Notes: generated by a model from the sequence alone, not told the origin. A stretch of 64,000 nucleotides of DNA from Chryseobacterium cheonjiense (GCF_012927265.1 NZ_JABBGF010000001.1:1238502-1302501); one strand, 5' to 3'; shown: positions 1 through 10,399, counted from the stretch's first letter. A program made the numbers and translations.

Positions 1-438
1 GGTTGGTCCTACATCTGCATAAGGAACGCGGGCATATTCCGCCTGTCCACCCTGAAAGCCGCCTGCCGTATGGGAATAACCAAAAATACCTCCAACCGCA
101 GTTGCCATTGGATTTGATTCATGGCAATTGCCGTAAAGTTCCTGTTTGCAGAATGCGCATTTTCCACAGGCTATATTAAAAGGCACCATTACTTTATCGC
201 CCACTTTAAGCTTTTGTAAGGAAGGGCCTATTTCAACCACTTCACCGATGAATTCATGGCCAAATGTAGTACCCACCCGTGTATCGGGAACAAGGCCATG
301 ATAAAGATGGAGATCTGAGCCGCAGATGCAGGATCTTAAAACCCGCACGATGGCGTCTTCCGGATGTTCTATTTGTGGCTCAGGCATATTGCGGTCTGCG
401 CGCACGCGAAAAGGTCCGCGAAAATTCATTGCTAACAT
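1..438 (-). CDS. Zinc-dependent alcohol dehydrogenase, N-terminal part (cut by window edge)
   Basis: The first 146 residues of a medium-chain zinc alcohol dehydrogenase (GroES-like domain); the rest lies to the left of the window. Visible motifs are the catalytic-zinc segment CGSDLHLYHG, a GHEFIG motif supplying the next zinc ligands, and the structural-zinc cysteines CGKCAFCKQELYGNC (C-x2-C-x2-C-x7-C). The family oxidises alcohols, or formaldehyde adducts, with NAD(P). The spacing resembles glutathione-independent formaldehyde dehydrogenase-like members, but the Rossmann half is not visible, so the substrate cannot be fixed. The start is the ATG at 438; an in-frame ATG at 429 is an alternative. 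Confidence 0.85.
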   Translation of the reverse strand, partial: MLAMNFRGPFRVRADRNMPEPQIEHPEDAIVRVLRSCICGSDLHLYHGLVPDTRVGTTFGHEFIGEVVEIGPSLQKLKVGDKVMVPFNIACGKCAFCKQELYGNCHESNPMATAVGGIFGYSHTAGGFQGGQAEYARVPYADVGPT

Positions 439-554
439 ATTGTATATTTTTGATTGGTGATAGAATAGTAAGAGCAAAATAGAGACCACCATAACCTGCT
501 CGTCCATAATTTATAGTTTTTTGAAGGAATGTGGTATCGAGAGATTTTAAGAAT

Positions 555-710
555 ATGGAATTGTTAGAAGATAAAAAGGAAAATTTATATAAAAGATTAA
601 TCGGGTCCGTTAATAACATATGTACTAATGGTTATGCGGGCTCGATAAGAAATCATGCTATGAATATTAAAGCATTCAAAGATTCAAAGGAGAATATTCC
701 TGCATTTTAG
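555..710 (+). CDS. Possible small protein, 51 aa, unrecognised
   Basis: The stretch 439-794 between the dehydrogenase and the XRE gene holds only this short frame. It runs from an ATG at 555 to a TAG at 708-710 and gives a lysine- and asparagine-rich, soluble-looking 51-residue peptide starting MELLEDKKENLYKR. There is no signal peptide, membrane segment or recognisable motif, and no convincing ribosome-binding site. It could be a small gene, the remnant of a decayed gene, or chance. Confidence 0.25.
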   Translation: MELLEDKKENLYKRLIGSVNNICTNGYAGSIRNHAMNIKAFKDSKENIPAF

Positions 711-794
711 TCTAAACAGAAATTATCTTCGTTGATATCAGGCATAGTTACAAACATTGGAAGCTTCAGCTAAATAATTTTCATATTTTTGCGT

Positions 795-1349
795 ATGATG
801 ACTTCAAAATTAGCACATTACCGACGTAGTAAGGGATTAAGCCAGCAACAGCTTGCAGATATTTCCGGTGTGAGTGCAAGAACAATACAGCGCATCGAAA
901 GTGGAAAAGTAGAAGCACATCCAGCGACGTTAAAAATGCTTGCGGACACACTCGAAATAGACACTCAGGAACTGTCAGTGCAAAAACAGTTATCAGAGGC
1001 CCCGGAAAAGGGAAATGGAGATATGGTTAAGCCACTATTTCACATGTTAGCATTAATCGGGCTTTTTTTTCCTGTTTTCAATATTGTTCTTCCCGGACTT
1101 TTTTGGTTTTTTAAGAAAGATGAATCCCGGATTTACGACCTTGAAGGGAAGTTGGTTATTAATTTTCAGATTACTATGTCGCTTCTGCTGATACCATCAG
1201 TTTTATTGATGATATTTGTGTTTTCCGTTGGGTTTCCGCTGACTGTGATCATCTATTTTTATAACCTGATCATGTGTCTTTTCAATATTTTCAGGAGTAT
1301 CAACAAAAGAGCATGCTTTTATCCTCTGACCTATCAATTTCTGAAATAA
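795..1349 (+). CDS. XRE-family helix-turn-helix protein with DUF4870-like membrane domain
   Basis: A 184-residue protein. An N-terminal Xre/Cro helix-turn-helix (about residues 3-60, with the typical SQQQLADISGVSARTIQRIE run) is followed by a linker and then two or three hydrophobic segments (about residues 78-175). The segment EGKLVINFQIT is characteristic of the DUF4870 membrane family. Such fusions are common in flavobacteria and are taken to be membrane-tethered DNA-binding regulators; their ligand is unknown. A TTG at 789 would add two residues, but the ATG pair at 795/798 is the more natural start. It ends about 105 bp before the next gene and may be transcribed separately. Confidence 0.75.
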   Translation: MMTSKLAHYRRSKGLSQQQLADISGVSARTIQRIESGKVEAHPATLKMLADTLEIDTQELSVQKQLSEAPEKGNGDMVKPLFHMLALIGLFFPVFNIVLPGLFWFFKKDESRIYDLEGKLVINFQITMSLLLIPSVLLMIFVFSVGFPLTVIIYFYNLIMCLFNIFRSINKRACFYPLTYQFLK

Positions 1350-1454
1350 ACTCTCAAAATACGCCTTCCAGGGCTAAATGGCGTATATATGTCGTGAAGG
1401 AGTCCTGGTATAATATATCTATTTGCCGCTACATTTGTCGTAAAATATTTCTTC

Positions 1455-2618
1455 ATGAAAAAACTCTTTACACTCATGTTCTTAATATGGATATTGCCTT
1501 TAGCTGCCCAAAAAAATATTAGGATCAGACATCTCGATGGAAAAACAATTGATGTACAAATTCTTCATCAGCGACTGTCTCGTTTGGTCGATAGCGCAAA
1601 AATTGCCGGCCTGCAGGTTGCCATTATCAACCAAAATAAAATAATCTATTCATCAAGTTTTGGTTACAAGGACCTTGAAAGCAAGAAAAAATTGAATGAC
1701 AGTACAGTGATGTATGCAGCTTCACTTACCAAGCCGGTCAGTGCATATATCTTTATGCGTCTGGTAGAGAAAGGTATATTCGATCTTGACCAGCCGGTGT
1801 ATAAGTACCTGAAAAAGCCGATAGGAGAATATGCAAAATGGAAAGATCTGGCAGACAATCCTGAATCCTTCAACCAGATTACCCCTAGAATGCTCCTAAG
1901 CCATAGTTCGGGACTGCCGGTTCTTCGACAGCTGTATGGTAACAAAGTCAATCTTATTGCGAAGCCCGGTGAAAAGTTCTATTATTCTAACGAGGGCATC
2001 AACCTTTTGGGATTCATGATAGAGGAATACACCGGAAAGAAATTGGAAGATATTGCCAGTGAGGAGGTTTTCGGGCCTCTGAAGATGAGACATACAGATA
2101 TGATCTGGCAAAGTAGATTTGAAAGTAATTTCTCGAATGCCTATTTCAAAGACGGAAAGAAATACGGTTCGGAAAGAAGGGAGAGCAGCAGAGCAGCCGG
2201 ATCCATGTCTACCACAGCGAATGATTATGCGGGTTTCATTATTAAGCTGATGAAAAAACAAGGCCTGTCCCGTAAAGGTTATGCTGAGATATTTAAGCCA
2301 CAAATCGCAGTAAAAAGTAAGAGGGGATTCGGGCCTTTGAAAGACAGTTTGACCGATGAAAATGATGCCATTAACCTCGCTTGGGGATTGGGAGTGGGAT
2401 TATTCGACTCGCCTTTCGGCAAAGCCTTCTTTCATACAGGACATGGTGATGCTAATCAGAATTATGCTGTGGCATTCCCTGAAAAGGAAACAGCCGTTAT
2501 CATACTCAGCAACAGTGAGAATTTTGAAAAGAATAACGCACAGATTTTAAAGCTTTGTATAGGGGATTCATACTCACCATTAAAATGGCTGGGACATCTG
2601 GATAAGATTCCGGATTAG
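1455..2618 (+). CDS. Secreted serine hydrolase, beta-lactamase / class C-like family
   Basis: A 387-residue protein with a Sec signal peptide (hydrophobic residues 4-16, cleavage near LAAQ). It belongs to the beta-lactamase/transpeptidase-like serine hydrolases (PF00144). The three family motifs are present: S90-L-T-K93 (nucleophile and general base), Y177-S-N179, and H327-T-G-H330 in place of KTG. HxG instead of KTG is common in esterase or D-aminopeptidase-like members rather than true beta-lactamases, so an esterase or peptidase acting in the periplasm or outside the cell is more likely than antibiotic resistance. The length is normal for the family and the substrate cannot be read from sequence. 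Confidence 0.8.
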   Translation: MKKLFTLMFLIWILPLAAQKNIRIRHLDGKTIDVQILHQRLSRLVDSAKIAGLQVAIINQNKIIYSSSFGYKDLESKKKLNDSTVMYAASLTKPVSAYIFMRLVEKGIFDLDQPVYKYLKKPIGEYAKWKDLADNPESFNQITPRMLLSHSSGLPVLRQLYGNKVNLIAKPGEKFYYSNEGINLLGFMIEEYTGKKLEDIASEEVFGPLKMRHTDMIWQSRFESNFSNAYFKDGKKYGSERRESSRAAGSMSTTANDYAGFIIKLMKKQGLSRKGYAEIFKPQIAVKSKRGFGPLKDSLTDENDAINLAWGLGVGLFDSPFGKAFFHTGHGDANQNYAVAFPEKETAVIILSNSENFEKNNAQILKLCIGDSYSPLKWLGHLDKIPD

Positions 2619-2852
2619 ATCTTATATTTTCATAACTATTAATGAGTTACGTGATTTTATATTGATTTTAAAATGACTTTTAGTGTATTATTATCTATAT
2701 CAGCAGAAAAATATATTTACTGGATAAACAAAATTCTGAATGATATTTTTAATGTTAATATAGCTATATGTGGTGGTCTATCTGTTTATTCCAGTCATGC
2801 TCTTCGGACGCAAGTTTAAGCTTTTAGGCTTTTACGAGATGAAAAAATATTT

Positions 2853-3659
2853 TCAACTTAATGTCGGTGCTTTCCCAAATTTCTTTTTGAAGGCATGGGA
2901 AAAATGGGAGAGGCTTTCAAACCCCAGCTCAAGATAGATGGCTGAAGGTTTTTTGTTTTTACTTTCAATTAAGTGTCTAGCCTCATTCAGTCTTTTATCC
3001 TGCAGCCATTTTCGTGGTGGCATCCCGAAGGTCTTCTGAAAGTCCCTTTTGAATCCGGAAAGACTTCGCCCTGTAAGCTGGGAAAATTTTTCGACCGGAA
3101 CATTGAAGCAATAATTATTAAGCATAAATCTTTCAAGATCGATCTTATAAGGCTCAGAGAAATCGAACAAAAAATTGTGGAGCGCCGGAACGGCAAGCAA
3201 AATTAATTTGATGCCTTCCTTCACTTTTAAAAATCCCAACTCATCGGTCATTTCTGCACCGGAGCTCCTGGCATAGGGAACAATGGATTGAAAGTACCCT
3301 TTAAGAAAATCATTATTCGGGAGAATTAGATTTGGAGAGCCCGTGTATTTAGCATTAGGTTCCATCTTTTCTTCGAGAGCGATCCTGCGCATCAGATCTT
3401 CCTGGAGGGATATGACGACCGTTTCGTAATATCCACCCGGTTCAGGAGTCTTGGTAAGGATTCCCAACTGATTTTTGTGGATCAGTAAAACTTCTCCGGC
3501 ACTAATGATGAGATTCTGCTCTGAGGTCTCCAGAACCATCTGACCCGATACCTGCATGACCAGAGTGTGATGATTCCAGATACAGGCCTTCTCTTTCCGT
3601 TCTGACGAAAGGTAAGAGTAGAATATAACGCCGGGAAGAATTTCTGTTGGACTTTCCAT
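2853..3659 (-). CDS. AraC-family transcriptional regulator
   Basis: A 268-residue regulator with an N-terminal cupin-like sensing region (about 1-150) and a C-terminal double helix-turn-helix (about 165-262). The conserved second-helix signature is visible (LGFESLSHFSHAFKKKFGKAP). Its ATG at 3659 directly abuts the stop codon of the aldo/keto reductase upstream (3660-3662), so the two are almost certainly co-transcribed and translationally coupled. It probably controls that reductase and its own operon in response to a small molecule, which is inference from position only. Confidence 0.82.
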   Translation of the reverse strand: MESPTEILPGVIFYSYLSSERKEKACIWNHHTLVMQVSGQMVLETSEQNLIISAGEVLLIHKNQLGILTKTPEPGGYYETVVISLQEDLMRRIALEEKMEPNAKYTGSPNLILPNNDFLKGYFQSIVPYARSSGAEMTDELGFLKVKEGIKLILLAVPALHNFLFDFSEPYKIDLERFMLNNYCFNVPVEKFSQLTGRSLSGFKRDFQKTFGMPPRKWLQDKRLNEARHLIESKNKKPSAIYLELGFESLSHFSHAFKKKFGKAPTLS

Positions 3660-4631
3660 CTATCTTTGAAGATAAGTACCGCCTTTAATGGCTCCTCTTG
3701 CAAATGTAGTGTTTAAAATGTTCATCTCCTCAGGAGTAAATGTAATTTTCATAGCAGCAATATTCTCAGGAAGTCTTGATCTGCGGCTCATGCTGACCAA
3801 TGGCATGATATTGTTGCCCTGGTTCTTTACCCATGCTATTGAAAGCTGAGTTGGTGTACACCCTTTACTCTTAGCCATTTGTTTCAGAACCTCAACCTTT
3901 GTAAGATTATGAATGAGATTGTCACCCTGAAAACGGGAGAAGTGATTTCGGTAGTCCTGTGCAGGAAGTGGTGCCTGCAAATCACCGGTTAAAAGCCCCT
4001 CTGCCGTATTGGCAAAAGCTACGACAGCAATTCCCAACTCGTCTGCTGCAGGCAATACATCTTTTTCAATCTGACGGTCTGACAGAGAATATCCGATCTC
4101 CAAAGCACTGATTGGATAGATGCTGTTGGCGGTACGAAGTTGTTCAGCAGTAATTTCCGATACTCCGATATGTCGAACTTTGCCCTCCTCAACCAAACCG
4201 GCAATCGTTCCGATGATATCTTCTATCGGAACACTGCCATCCATTCTGCTGGGCTGATAAAGATCAATTGTATCAATTCCCAAACGGGTAAGAGAGTAGT
4301 TGACAAAGTTTTTGATCGCTACAGGACGGAGATCCATACCTATCCATTGCCCATTATGAAAAATAGCTCCGAATTTCACACTGATGAACGCATCATTACG
4401 CCTTCCCTTGATAGCTTTCCCAATAAGCATTTCATTATGACCTGCGCCGTAGAAATCTCCGGTATTCAGGAAATTGATTCCATTGTCCAAAGCCTGATGT
4501 ATAGTGGCGATACTTTCTGCCTCGTCCGGTGTCGGGCCGCCCCAGATCGATGACATCCGCATACATCCTAAACCAAGTTCTGAAACCAGGGGGCCATTTT
4601 GACCCAACTTAATTTTTGCAATTTCTGACAT
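3660..4631 (-). CDS. Aldo/keto reductase with substituted catalytic residues
   Basis: A 323-residue TIM-barrel aldo/keto reductase, first gene of a two-gene unit with the AraC regulator. The start is placed at the ATG at 4631 (MSEIAKIKLGQ); a longer frame begins at 4721 but its extra residues do not look like this family. The fold is clear (LGLGCMRMSS, YG, SVKFG, RHIGVSE, LSIAWV). Of the usual Asp-Tyr-Lys-His tetrad, Tyr61 and Lys86 are present. The Asp position reads Asn56 (NTGDFYG) and the His position reads Pro127 (LYQPSRM). Pro at the His position is seen in a subgroup of these enzymes; Asn for Asp is less usual. An NAD(P)H oxidoreductase of unknown substrate. Confidence 0.82.
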   Translation of the reverse strand: MSEIAKIKLGQNGPLVSELGLGCMRMSSIWGGPTPDEAESIATIHQALDNGINFLNTGDFYGAGHNEMLIGKAIKGRRNDAFISVKFGAIFHNGQWIGMDLRPVAIKNFVNYSLTRLGIDTIDLYQPSRMDGSVPIEDIIGTIAGLVEEGKVRHIGVSEITAEQLRTANSIYPISALEIGYSLSDRQIEKDVLPAADELGIAVVAFANTAEGLLTGDLQAPLPAQDYRNHFSRFQGDNLIHNLTKVEVLKQMAKSKGCTPTQLSIAWVKNQGNNIMPLVSMSRRSRLPENIAAMKITFTPEEMNILNTTFARGAIKGGTYLQR

Positions 4632-4777
4632 GTATATATTTAATTTTATATGGCAAAGTTCAGTTTTTAGAAGATACATGACTTTGGTGTATGGTTCAAA
4701 TTGCTTGCTTGTATGGTTCAAAATTGATTTTTATTAAATATTTTAATAGTTGTAAATTGCATAGAAGTAATAATATA

Positions 4778-5383
4778 ATGAATGATCTTCTAAAGAAACT
4801 GACAGCAGTGGAGCATGGCTTTAAATTATTTGAAGTGGAGGCAAAAAAAATAGTTGACCATACAGATGTATCAGAATCAAAAGCGTTAGCTGTGGATATG
4901 CTTCGGAATGAGTTTTATCAGGTCCGCTGCTGTGCCGTTTTTATTTTGGGATTTATTGCAGCCAGAGATTATACGGTGCTTCTGTTGCTGAAAGATGCTG
5001 CGCGTTCGGATGGAAGCTGGCAGGTACAGGAAATAGTTGCAAAAGCATTTGATCAATACTGTAAAGATAACGGCTATGAAAAGTCACTCCCCGAAATCAC
5101 TGCATGGCTCAGTGATAAGCATCCCAATGTTTGTCGTGCAGTTACCGAAGGACTACGGATCTGGACAGGACGTCCTTATTTTAAAACGCATCCTAAAGTG
5201 GCTGTTGATCTCATAAGCCGCCATAAAGCCAGTGATAGTGAATACCTCCGGAAATCGGTTGGCAATTCCTTAAGAGATATCAGCAAAAAGTACGGTGAAC
5301 TGGTCAGAATGGAAATATCAAACTGGGATCTTCAGGATCAGCGGATAGCCTTTACCTACGACTATGCGCTTAAAAGACACTGA
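4778..5383 (+). CDS. AlkD-like HEAT-repeat protein (DNA alkylation repair family)
   Basis: A 201-residue all-helical protein made of HEAT-like repeats, matching the DNA alkylation repair family (AlkC/AlkD, PF08713) in order of features. These are an N-terminal helical pair, repeats of the type RNEFYQVRCCAVFILG and KHPNVCRAVTEGLRIWTGRP, and a C-terminal repeat with LRKSVGNSLRDISKKYGELV. Characterised members remove alkylated bases without base flipping, but many homologues have untested function. The start is the ATG at 4778; upstream in-frame codons back to 4691 run into the divergent promoter region. It is transcribed divergently from the aldo/keto reductase at 3660-4631. Confidence 0.72.
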   Translation: MNDLLKKLTAVEHGFKLFEVEAKKIVDHTDVSESKALAVDMLRNEFYQVRCCAVFILGFIAARDYTVLLLLKDAARSDGSWQVQEIVAKAFDQYCKDNGYEKSLPEITAWLSDKHPNVCRAVTEGLRIWTGRPYFKTHPKVAVDLISRHKASDSEYLRKSVGNSLRDISKKYGELVRMEISNWDLQDQRIAFTYDYALKRH

Positions 5384-6669
<1,286 letters not shown>

Positions 6670-6677
6670 AAAGCATC

Positions 6678-7415
6678 ATGAAAAATATTGAAGGTAAAGT
6701 AGTGGCGATTACCGGCGCAAGCAGCGGAATGGGCAAAGCCATTGCTATAGATTTAGCAGAAAAAGGAGCTAAAGTTGTTTTAGGAGCAAGACGTACAGAA
6801 CGATTGCAAGAGCTGGTAGAAGAGATAAAAAATAAAGGTGGGGAAGCTACCTTTATGACCATCGATGTAAAGAATAAAGCCGATTTGGTTCAGTTGGTCA
6901 ATAAAGCTGTTGAACAATACGGAAAATTAGATGTAATCGTAAACAATGCAGGTATCAGTCAGTTAAGCCGTATTGACGACCAGGATATAGAAGGCTGGGA
7001 AGAGATGATCGATATCAACCTAAAAGGCGTTCTGTATGGGATGGCTGCCGCAATTTCTGTTTTCAGACAACAGCAGGCGGGGCATATCATCAATATCATT
7101 TCAACGGCAGGACTTAAGATCAGCCCCATGATGGGTGTATATGCCGGAACAAAAAATGCCATCCGTACCATCTCGGAGGCATTTCGTCAGGAATCGGACG
7201 GAAAAATACGGATTACGGGAATCTCACCGGGATTTGTGAAAACAGATTTTGCCGGCAATATCAAAAACGAAGAGATGAGGGCGGTCATTCAGGAAGATAT
7301 GGATCAGATGGCTTTAGATCCTATAGCTATTGCCAACGCGGTGATGTATGCAGTTAGTCAGCCGGACGATGTTGAAGTTGGTGAAATTGTAATTCGTCCG
7401 TCAAAACAAAATTGA
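6678..7415 (+). CDS. Short-chain dehydrogenase/reductase (SDR)
   Basis: A 245-residue classical SDR. The cofactor motif TGASSGMG is at residues 12-19, NNAG at 89-92, and the catalytic Ser142, Tyr155 and Lys159 (Y-A-G-T-K) are all present. Arg38/Arg39 (GARRTERL) after the second strand favours NADP(H). It sits 8 bp after the aldo/keto reductase, and its stop overlaps a possible TTG start of the following AraC gene, so the three are one operon. Substrate unknown. Confidence 0.88.
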   Translation: MKNIEGKVVAITGASSGMGKAIAIDLAEKGAKVVLGARRTERLQELVEEIKNKGGEATFMTIDVKNKADLVQLVNKAVEQYGKLDVIVNNAGISQLSRIDDQDIEGWEEMIDINLKGVLYGMAAAISVFRQQQAGHIINIISTAGLKISPMMGVYAGTKNAIRTISEAFRQESDGKIRITGISPGFVKTDFAGNIKNEEMRAVIQEDMDQMALDPIAIANAVMYAVSQPDDVEVGEIVIRPSKQN

Positions 7416-7432
7416 GTACATTCGTAAAAGAA

Positions 7433-8347
7433 ATGCATCCACCATCTGACATCCACCATATCAGCAGTATCTCGCAATTGATGCGGCTACTGGATTTGCC
7501 TGCACCGCTGCATCCAATGATTGCACTGGTAGACTACCGGAATGTACCCATCGAAACATTTCCTAAAGAACAGAAAATAAGTCTTGATTTTTATAAAATT
7601 TCATTTAAAACAAAATTTAAGGGACAGATAAAGTATGGTCAGGGATTTTATGATTTTGAAGAAGGCGGACTGGCTTTTTTAAAGCCAAAACAGATTGTTT
7701 TTCCGCCCGTGGACAGAGAAAGCTATGAAGGAATTGCCCTTTATTTTCATCCGGACTTTATCCGTAATTATACATTAGGTAAAACAATCCACCAGTATGG
7801 CTTTTTCTCTTATGATGTTTCGGAAGCGCTGTTTCTATCGGCAAAAGAAAAGAAAATTATGGCCGGTCTGTTTGCTTCAATAGCGGATGAGCTCAAAAAC
7901 AATATCGACCTTTTCAGCCAGGATGTTCTGGTATCACAATTAGAGTTACTTCTCAATTACAGTAATCGTTTTTACAATCGTCAATTTATTACAAGAAAGT
8001 CCATCAATCACGAGGTTATAAGTTCTTTAGATCAGCTTCTAAATGCCTATTTTGATGGAGGAGACAGTCTGAAAAATGGCTTGCCTACAGTTAAGTATAT
8101 AAGTTCGGAATTAAAACTTTCGCAGCGTTATTTGAGTGATATGCTGCGTTTCTTGACGGGACTCAATACACAACAGTATATTCAGAATGCTGTCATAGAA
8201 AAGGCTAAAGAAAAATTATCAGCAACCGATCTTTCTGTTTCGGAGATTGCGTATGAATTGGGCTTTGAGCACTCGCAATCATTCAGCAAGCTTTTTAAAG
8301 TAAAGACCAATGTATCACCTTTGGAATTCAGAAACTCGTTTAACTAG
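7433..8347 (+). CDS. AraC-family transcriptional regulator
   Basis: A 304-residue regulator with an N-terminal ligand-binding region (about 1-190) and a C-terminal AraC helix-turn-helix (about 205-302). The latter includes LKLSQRYLSDMLRFLTG and the typical IAYELGFEHSQSFSKLFK run. The start is placed at the ATG at 7433. A TTG at 7412 overlapping the SDR stop by 3 bp would extend it by 7 residues and give direct translational coupling. It is last in the AKR-SDR-AraC operon and likely its activator. It is a family relative of the regulator at 2853-3659 but not a close copy. Confidence 0.82.
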   Translation: MHPPSDIHHISSISQLMRLLDLPAPLHPMIALVDYRNVPIETFPKEQKISLDFYKISFKTKFKGQIKYGQGFYDFEEGGLAFLKPKQIVFPPVDRESYEGIALYFHPDFIRNYTLGKTIHQYGFFSYDVSEALFLSAKEKKIMAGLFASIADELKNNIDLFSQDVLVSQLELLLNYSNRFYNRQFITRKSINHEVISSLDQLLNAYFDGGDSLKNGLPTVKYISSELKLSQRYLSDMLRFLTGLNTQQYIQNAVIEKAKEKLSATDLSVSEIAYELGFEHSQSFSKLFKVKTNVSPLEFRNSFN

Positions 8348-8356
8348 TAATTTTAA

Positions 8357-8395
8357 GAGGGAATGGAGATATTTATAGCTCCATTCTCTTTTTCT
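8357..8395. terminator. Bidirectional hairpin terminator between convergent genes
   Basis: The stem GGGAATGGAG / CTCCATTCTC (8359-8368 with 8379-8388, one G-U pair) has a 10-base AT loop, with T-rich tracts on the plus-strand side and A/T on the other. It lies between the plus-strand AraC gene and the minus-strand LPS kinase gene. Confidence 0.8.
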
Positions 8396-8400
8396 TAATA

Positions 8401-9198
8401 CTACATAAAAGCAGGATCATTTAAATAACAGATAACCAGATTAGGGATAAGATATTTATACAATTTGAGCACTTTTTTTATTTTTCTTCTCGTCACCTGT
8501 CTTTGAGCAGCATCCATGATCTTTTTTAAACAGATCTCCTTTGAGGTGCCATATAAATTGGCGTATTCTGCGGCGATGATTTTAATAATCTCGGGATCAT
8601 TAGTAATTCTGGCAAAATTATTCAGTCTCTTATTCAGGTCAATTGAACTGTAGAAGTTCATTCTGTTGAGATCTACCAGGTAAATTGAATAACTATCGTC
8701 CTCCTTACGGATCAGGAAATTATTTGGAGAATTATCGAGAAACTGAATTCCGTCATTATGCAGGCGGAACATAAGCAATGTATATTCTTTTATAATCTTT
8801 TCACGGTCGGCAAAAGAGTGGTCACCGAAAACACTGTCCAGGGTCCGTACATCTTCCATCTGTTCGCTGATGTAGTAGCTGGACGTAAGTCCTATGAAAT
8901 CGTGGTTTTCTATATAAGCAACGGGTCGGGGAGTATGATAATTCTTTTCAATAAGCATGTGTGCGTATTCAAATGAACGCCGTGCTTTAGATTTCCGGTA
9001 AAATTTATAGACATGCCTGTTTATTATATTATGTTGTTTGAAAGATTTAAAATTGAGATGAATCCCTTCAAACCTGAAAAACTTAATCACATTTCGGGAG
9101 CCGTTACCAATTAATGTCCCTTCGTTTTTAAACTTTTTCAAAGTCGATAGGATGTCATCTTTATATAGTGATAAACCTTCAGCAAAAATCAATTTCAT
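8401..9198 (-). CDS. Lipopolysaccharide kinase-like protein (Kdo/WaaP family)
   Basis: A 265-residue protein with the eukaryotic-like small kinase fold of the Kdo/WaaP (InaA) family. Visible are a glycine-containing N-lobe (GNGSRNVIKFFRF), FYRKSKARRSFEYA with the invariant-lysine region, the catalytic-loop segment LHNDGIQFLDNSPNNFLI and the metal-binding VDLNRM. Such enzymes phosphorylate lipid A-core sugars. It is the last gene of the minus-strand surface-glycan block, 25 bp after the GT9 gene, so core lipopolysaccharide modification is the most likely role. There is no signal peptide; cytoplasmic, probably membrane-associated. Confidence 0.8.
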   Translation of the reverse strand: MKLIFAEGLSLYKDDILSTLKKFKNEGTLIGNGSRNVIKFFRFEGIHLNFKSFKQHNIINRHVYKFYRKSKARRSFEYAHMLIEKNYHTPRPVAYIENHDFIGLTSSYYISEQMEDVRTLDSVFGDHSFADREKIIKEYTLLMFRLHNDGIQFLDNSPNNFLIRKEDDSYSIYLVDLNRMNFYSSIDLNKRLNNFARITNDPEIIKIIAAEYANLYGTSKEICLKKIMDAAQRQVTRRKIKKVLKLYKYLIPNLVICYLNDPAFM

Positions 9199-9223
9199 AT
9201 CATATTTTTTAAATTATATAATT

Positions 9224-10264
9224 CTATCCTATGGTTGTACGCAGTAAATTCATGATGTCTTCGTTCGTTGTCTGTTGCGTATTTACCGAGAAGCTCTTTG
9301 GATTATAAGGCTTGTAGAGATTTTCATCGGTTACCATAAACAAGCCGACCGTCGGTGTTCCGCTTGCACTGGCAAGATGCATGACTCCGTTATCCGCCGC
9401 AATAAATACTGCAGTATTGGCTATAAAGCCTCCCATTTCCCTGATATCCTTGCTGTAGAAATGAGGGATGGCAAAATTTAGTTTGGATATATTTTCAACA
9501 GGCAAAAGCTCTACGATATTATAATCAGGAAATGTTTCTTTCAATATATTGTAGAAATCAGACCACCATTGTTCGGAGTAGCATTTATCTCCGGTAGCAT
9601 TGGTAAACAGGCAAATCGTAGGCTTGTCATTTTGTGTGATGGAAAAAAGTTTCTTTTTCCCGGCTTCTGTTTCTTTGGCATCCAGTTTAATATCCAGATT
9701 GGGAATAGTTTCATTATTTTCCGAAACTCCCAGTTCCGACAAAAATTGCCTTAAATTATAAATGCTCTGTTTTGCAGAATGCTGATAATCCTGAATCTTT
9801 TCCACATATTTTTCATCAAATTCCCCAAACATCTTGTACCTGGAATTGGCCACCAGAGTTGATATTCTTCCTGATGACGAACCGAAATTGGCATTGATAA
9901 CCAGATCATATTTTCTTGTACGCAGCGAGATCCAGCCTTTCAGATATTTAAAAATATTGCTGAACGGCTTTTTGGGAAGCTGGATGATCTTATCAATATG
10001 AGTGTAATTTTTATAGATGATAGGAGTAATCTGGCCCTTAACGAAGAGGTCGATTTTACTTTCGGGAAATGTATTGCTCACTTCCTGTACCAGAGGACTG
10101 AGGAGAAGTAAGTTACCCAGACGGTGATTGGGCCTGGAAATGAGGATTTTTTTTATTTTAACATCATTTTTTTCAGATTTTTTTAAAGCGGACTTTCCAA
10201 TATTTTTGGTCAGTCCTCTCATTATTGACCTCCTGAAAAGGTTAATTCCTTTTGGTATTTTCAT
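9224..10264 (-). CDS. Glycosyltransferase family 9 (heptosyltransferase-like)
   Basis: A 346-residue GT-B glycosyltransferase of family GT9. The N-terminal half contains ILISRPNHRLGNLLLLSP, the usual opening of the family. The C-terminal half has the nucleotide-sugar region (FIAADNGVMHLASASGTPTVGLF). Family members add heptose or related sugars to the lipopolysaccharide inner core, which fits the LPS kinase gene directly downstream. The start is placed at the ATG at 10264; the open frame reaches a TTG at 10330, but those 22 residues are hydrophobic and untypical. A gap of about 135 bp separates it from the GH1-like gene, so it may have its own promoter. Confidence 0.83.
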   Translation of the reverse strand: MKIPKGINLFRRSIMRGLTKNIGKSALKKSEKNDVKIKKILISRPNHRLGNLLLLSPLVQEVSNTFPESKIDLFVKGQITPIIYKNYTHIDKIIQLPKKPFSNIFKYLKGWISLRTRKYDLVINANFGSSSGRISTLVANSRYKMFGEFDEKYVEKIQDYQHSAKQSIYNLRQFLSELGVSENNETIPNLDIKLDAKETEAGKKKLFSITQNDKPTICLFTNATGDKCYSEQWWSDFYNILKETFPDYNIVELLPVENISKLNFAIPHFYSKDIREMGGFIANTAVFIAADNGVMHLASASGTPTVGLFMVTDENLYKPYNPKSFSVNTQQTTNEDIMNLLRTTIG

Positions 10265-10399
10265 GAAAAAAGCAGTATTTAAAACAATCCACAAGGTAAT
10301 GATAAATACCGATATGATTTCCGGTCTCAACCTGGATCACGATAGTAATTACCTATAGTTAAAATAGGCATTGCAATTTTAGGACCATAAAAACAATTA

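Noticed and set aside
279..619. Two overlapping short frames at the left edge
   Set aside because: They overlap the clearly coding alcohol dehydrogenase or low-complexity spacer on the opposite strand and show no motif.
1455..2618. Antibiotic-resistance beta-lactamase
   Set aside because: The KTG motif is replaced by HTGH and the protein matches broad serine hydrolases, so a resistance claim is not supported.
4632..4721. N-terminal extension of the aldo/keto reductase (MNHTSKQF...)
   Set aside because: The family begins at MSEIAKIKLGQ; the extension reaches into the divergent promoter region.
10265..10330. Extension of the GT9 protein to a TTG at 10330
   Set aside because: The extra 22 residues are hydrophobic and not typical of GT9; the ATG at 10264 fits the usual N-terminus.
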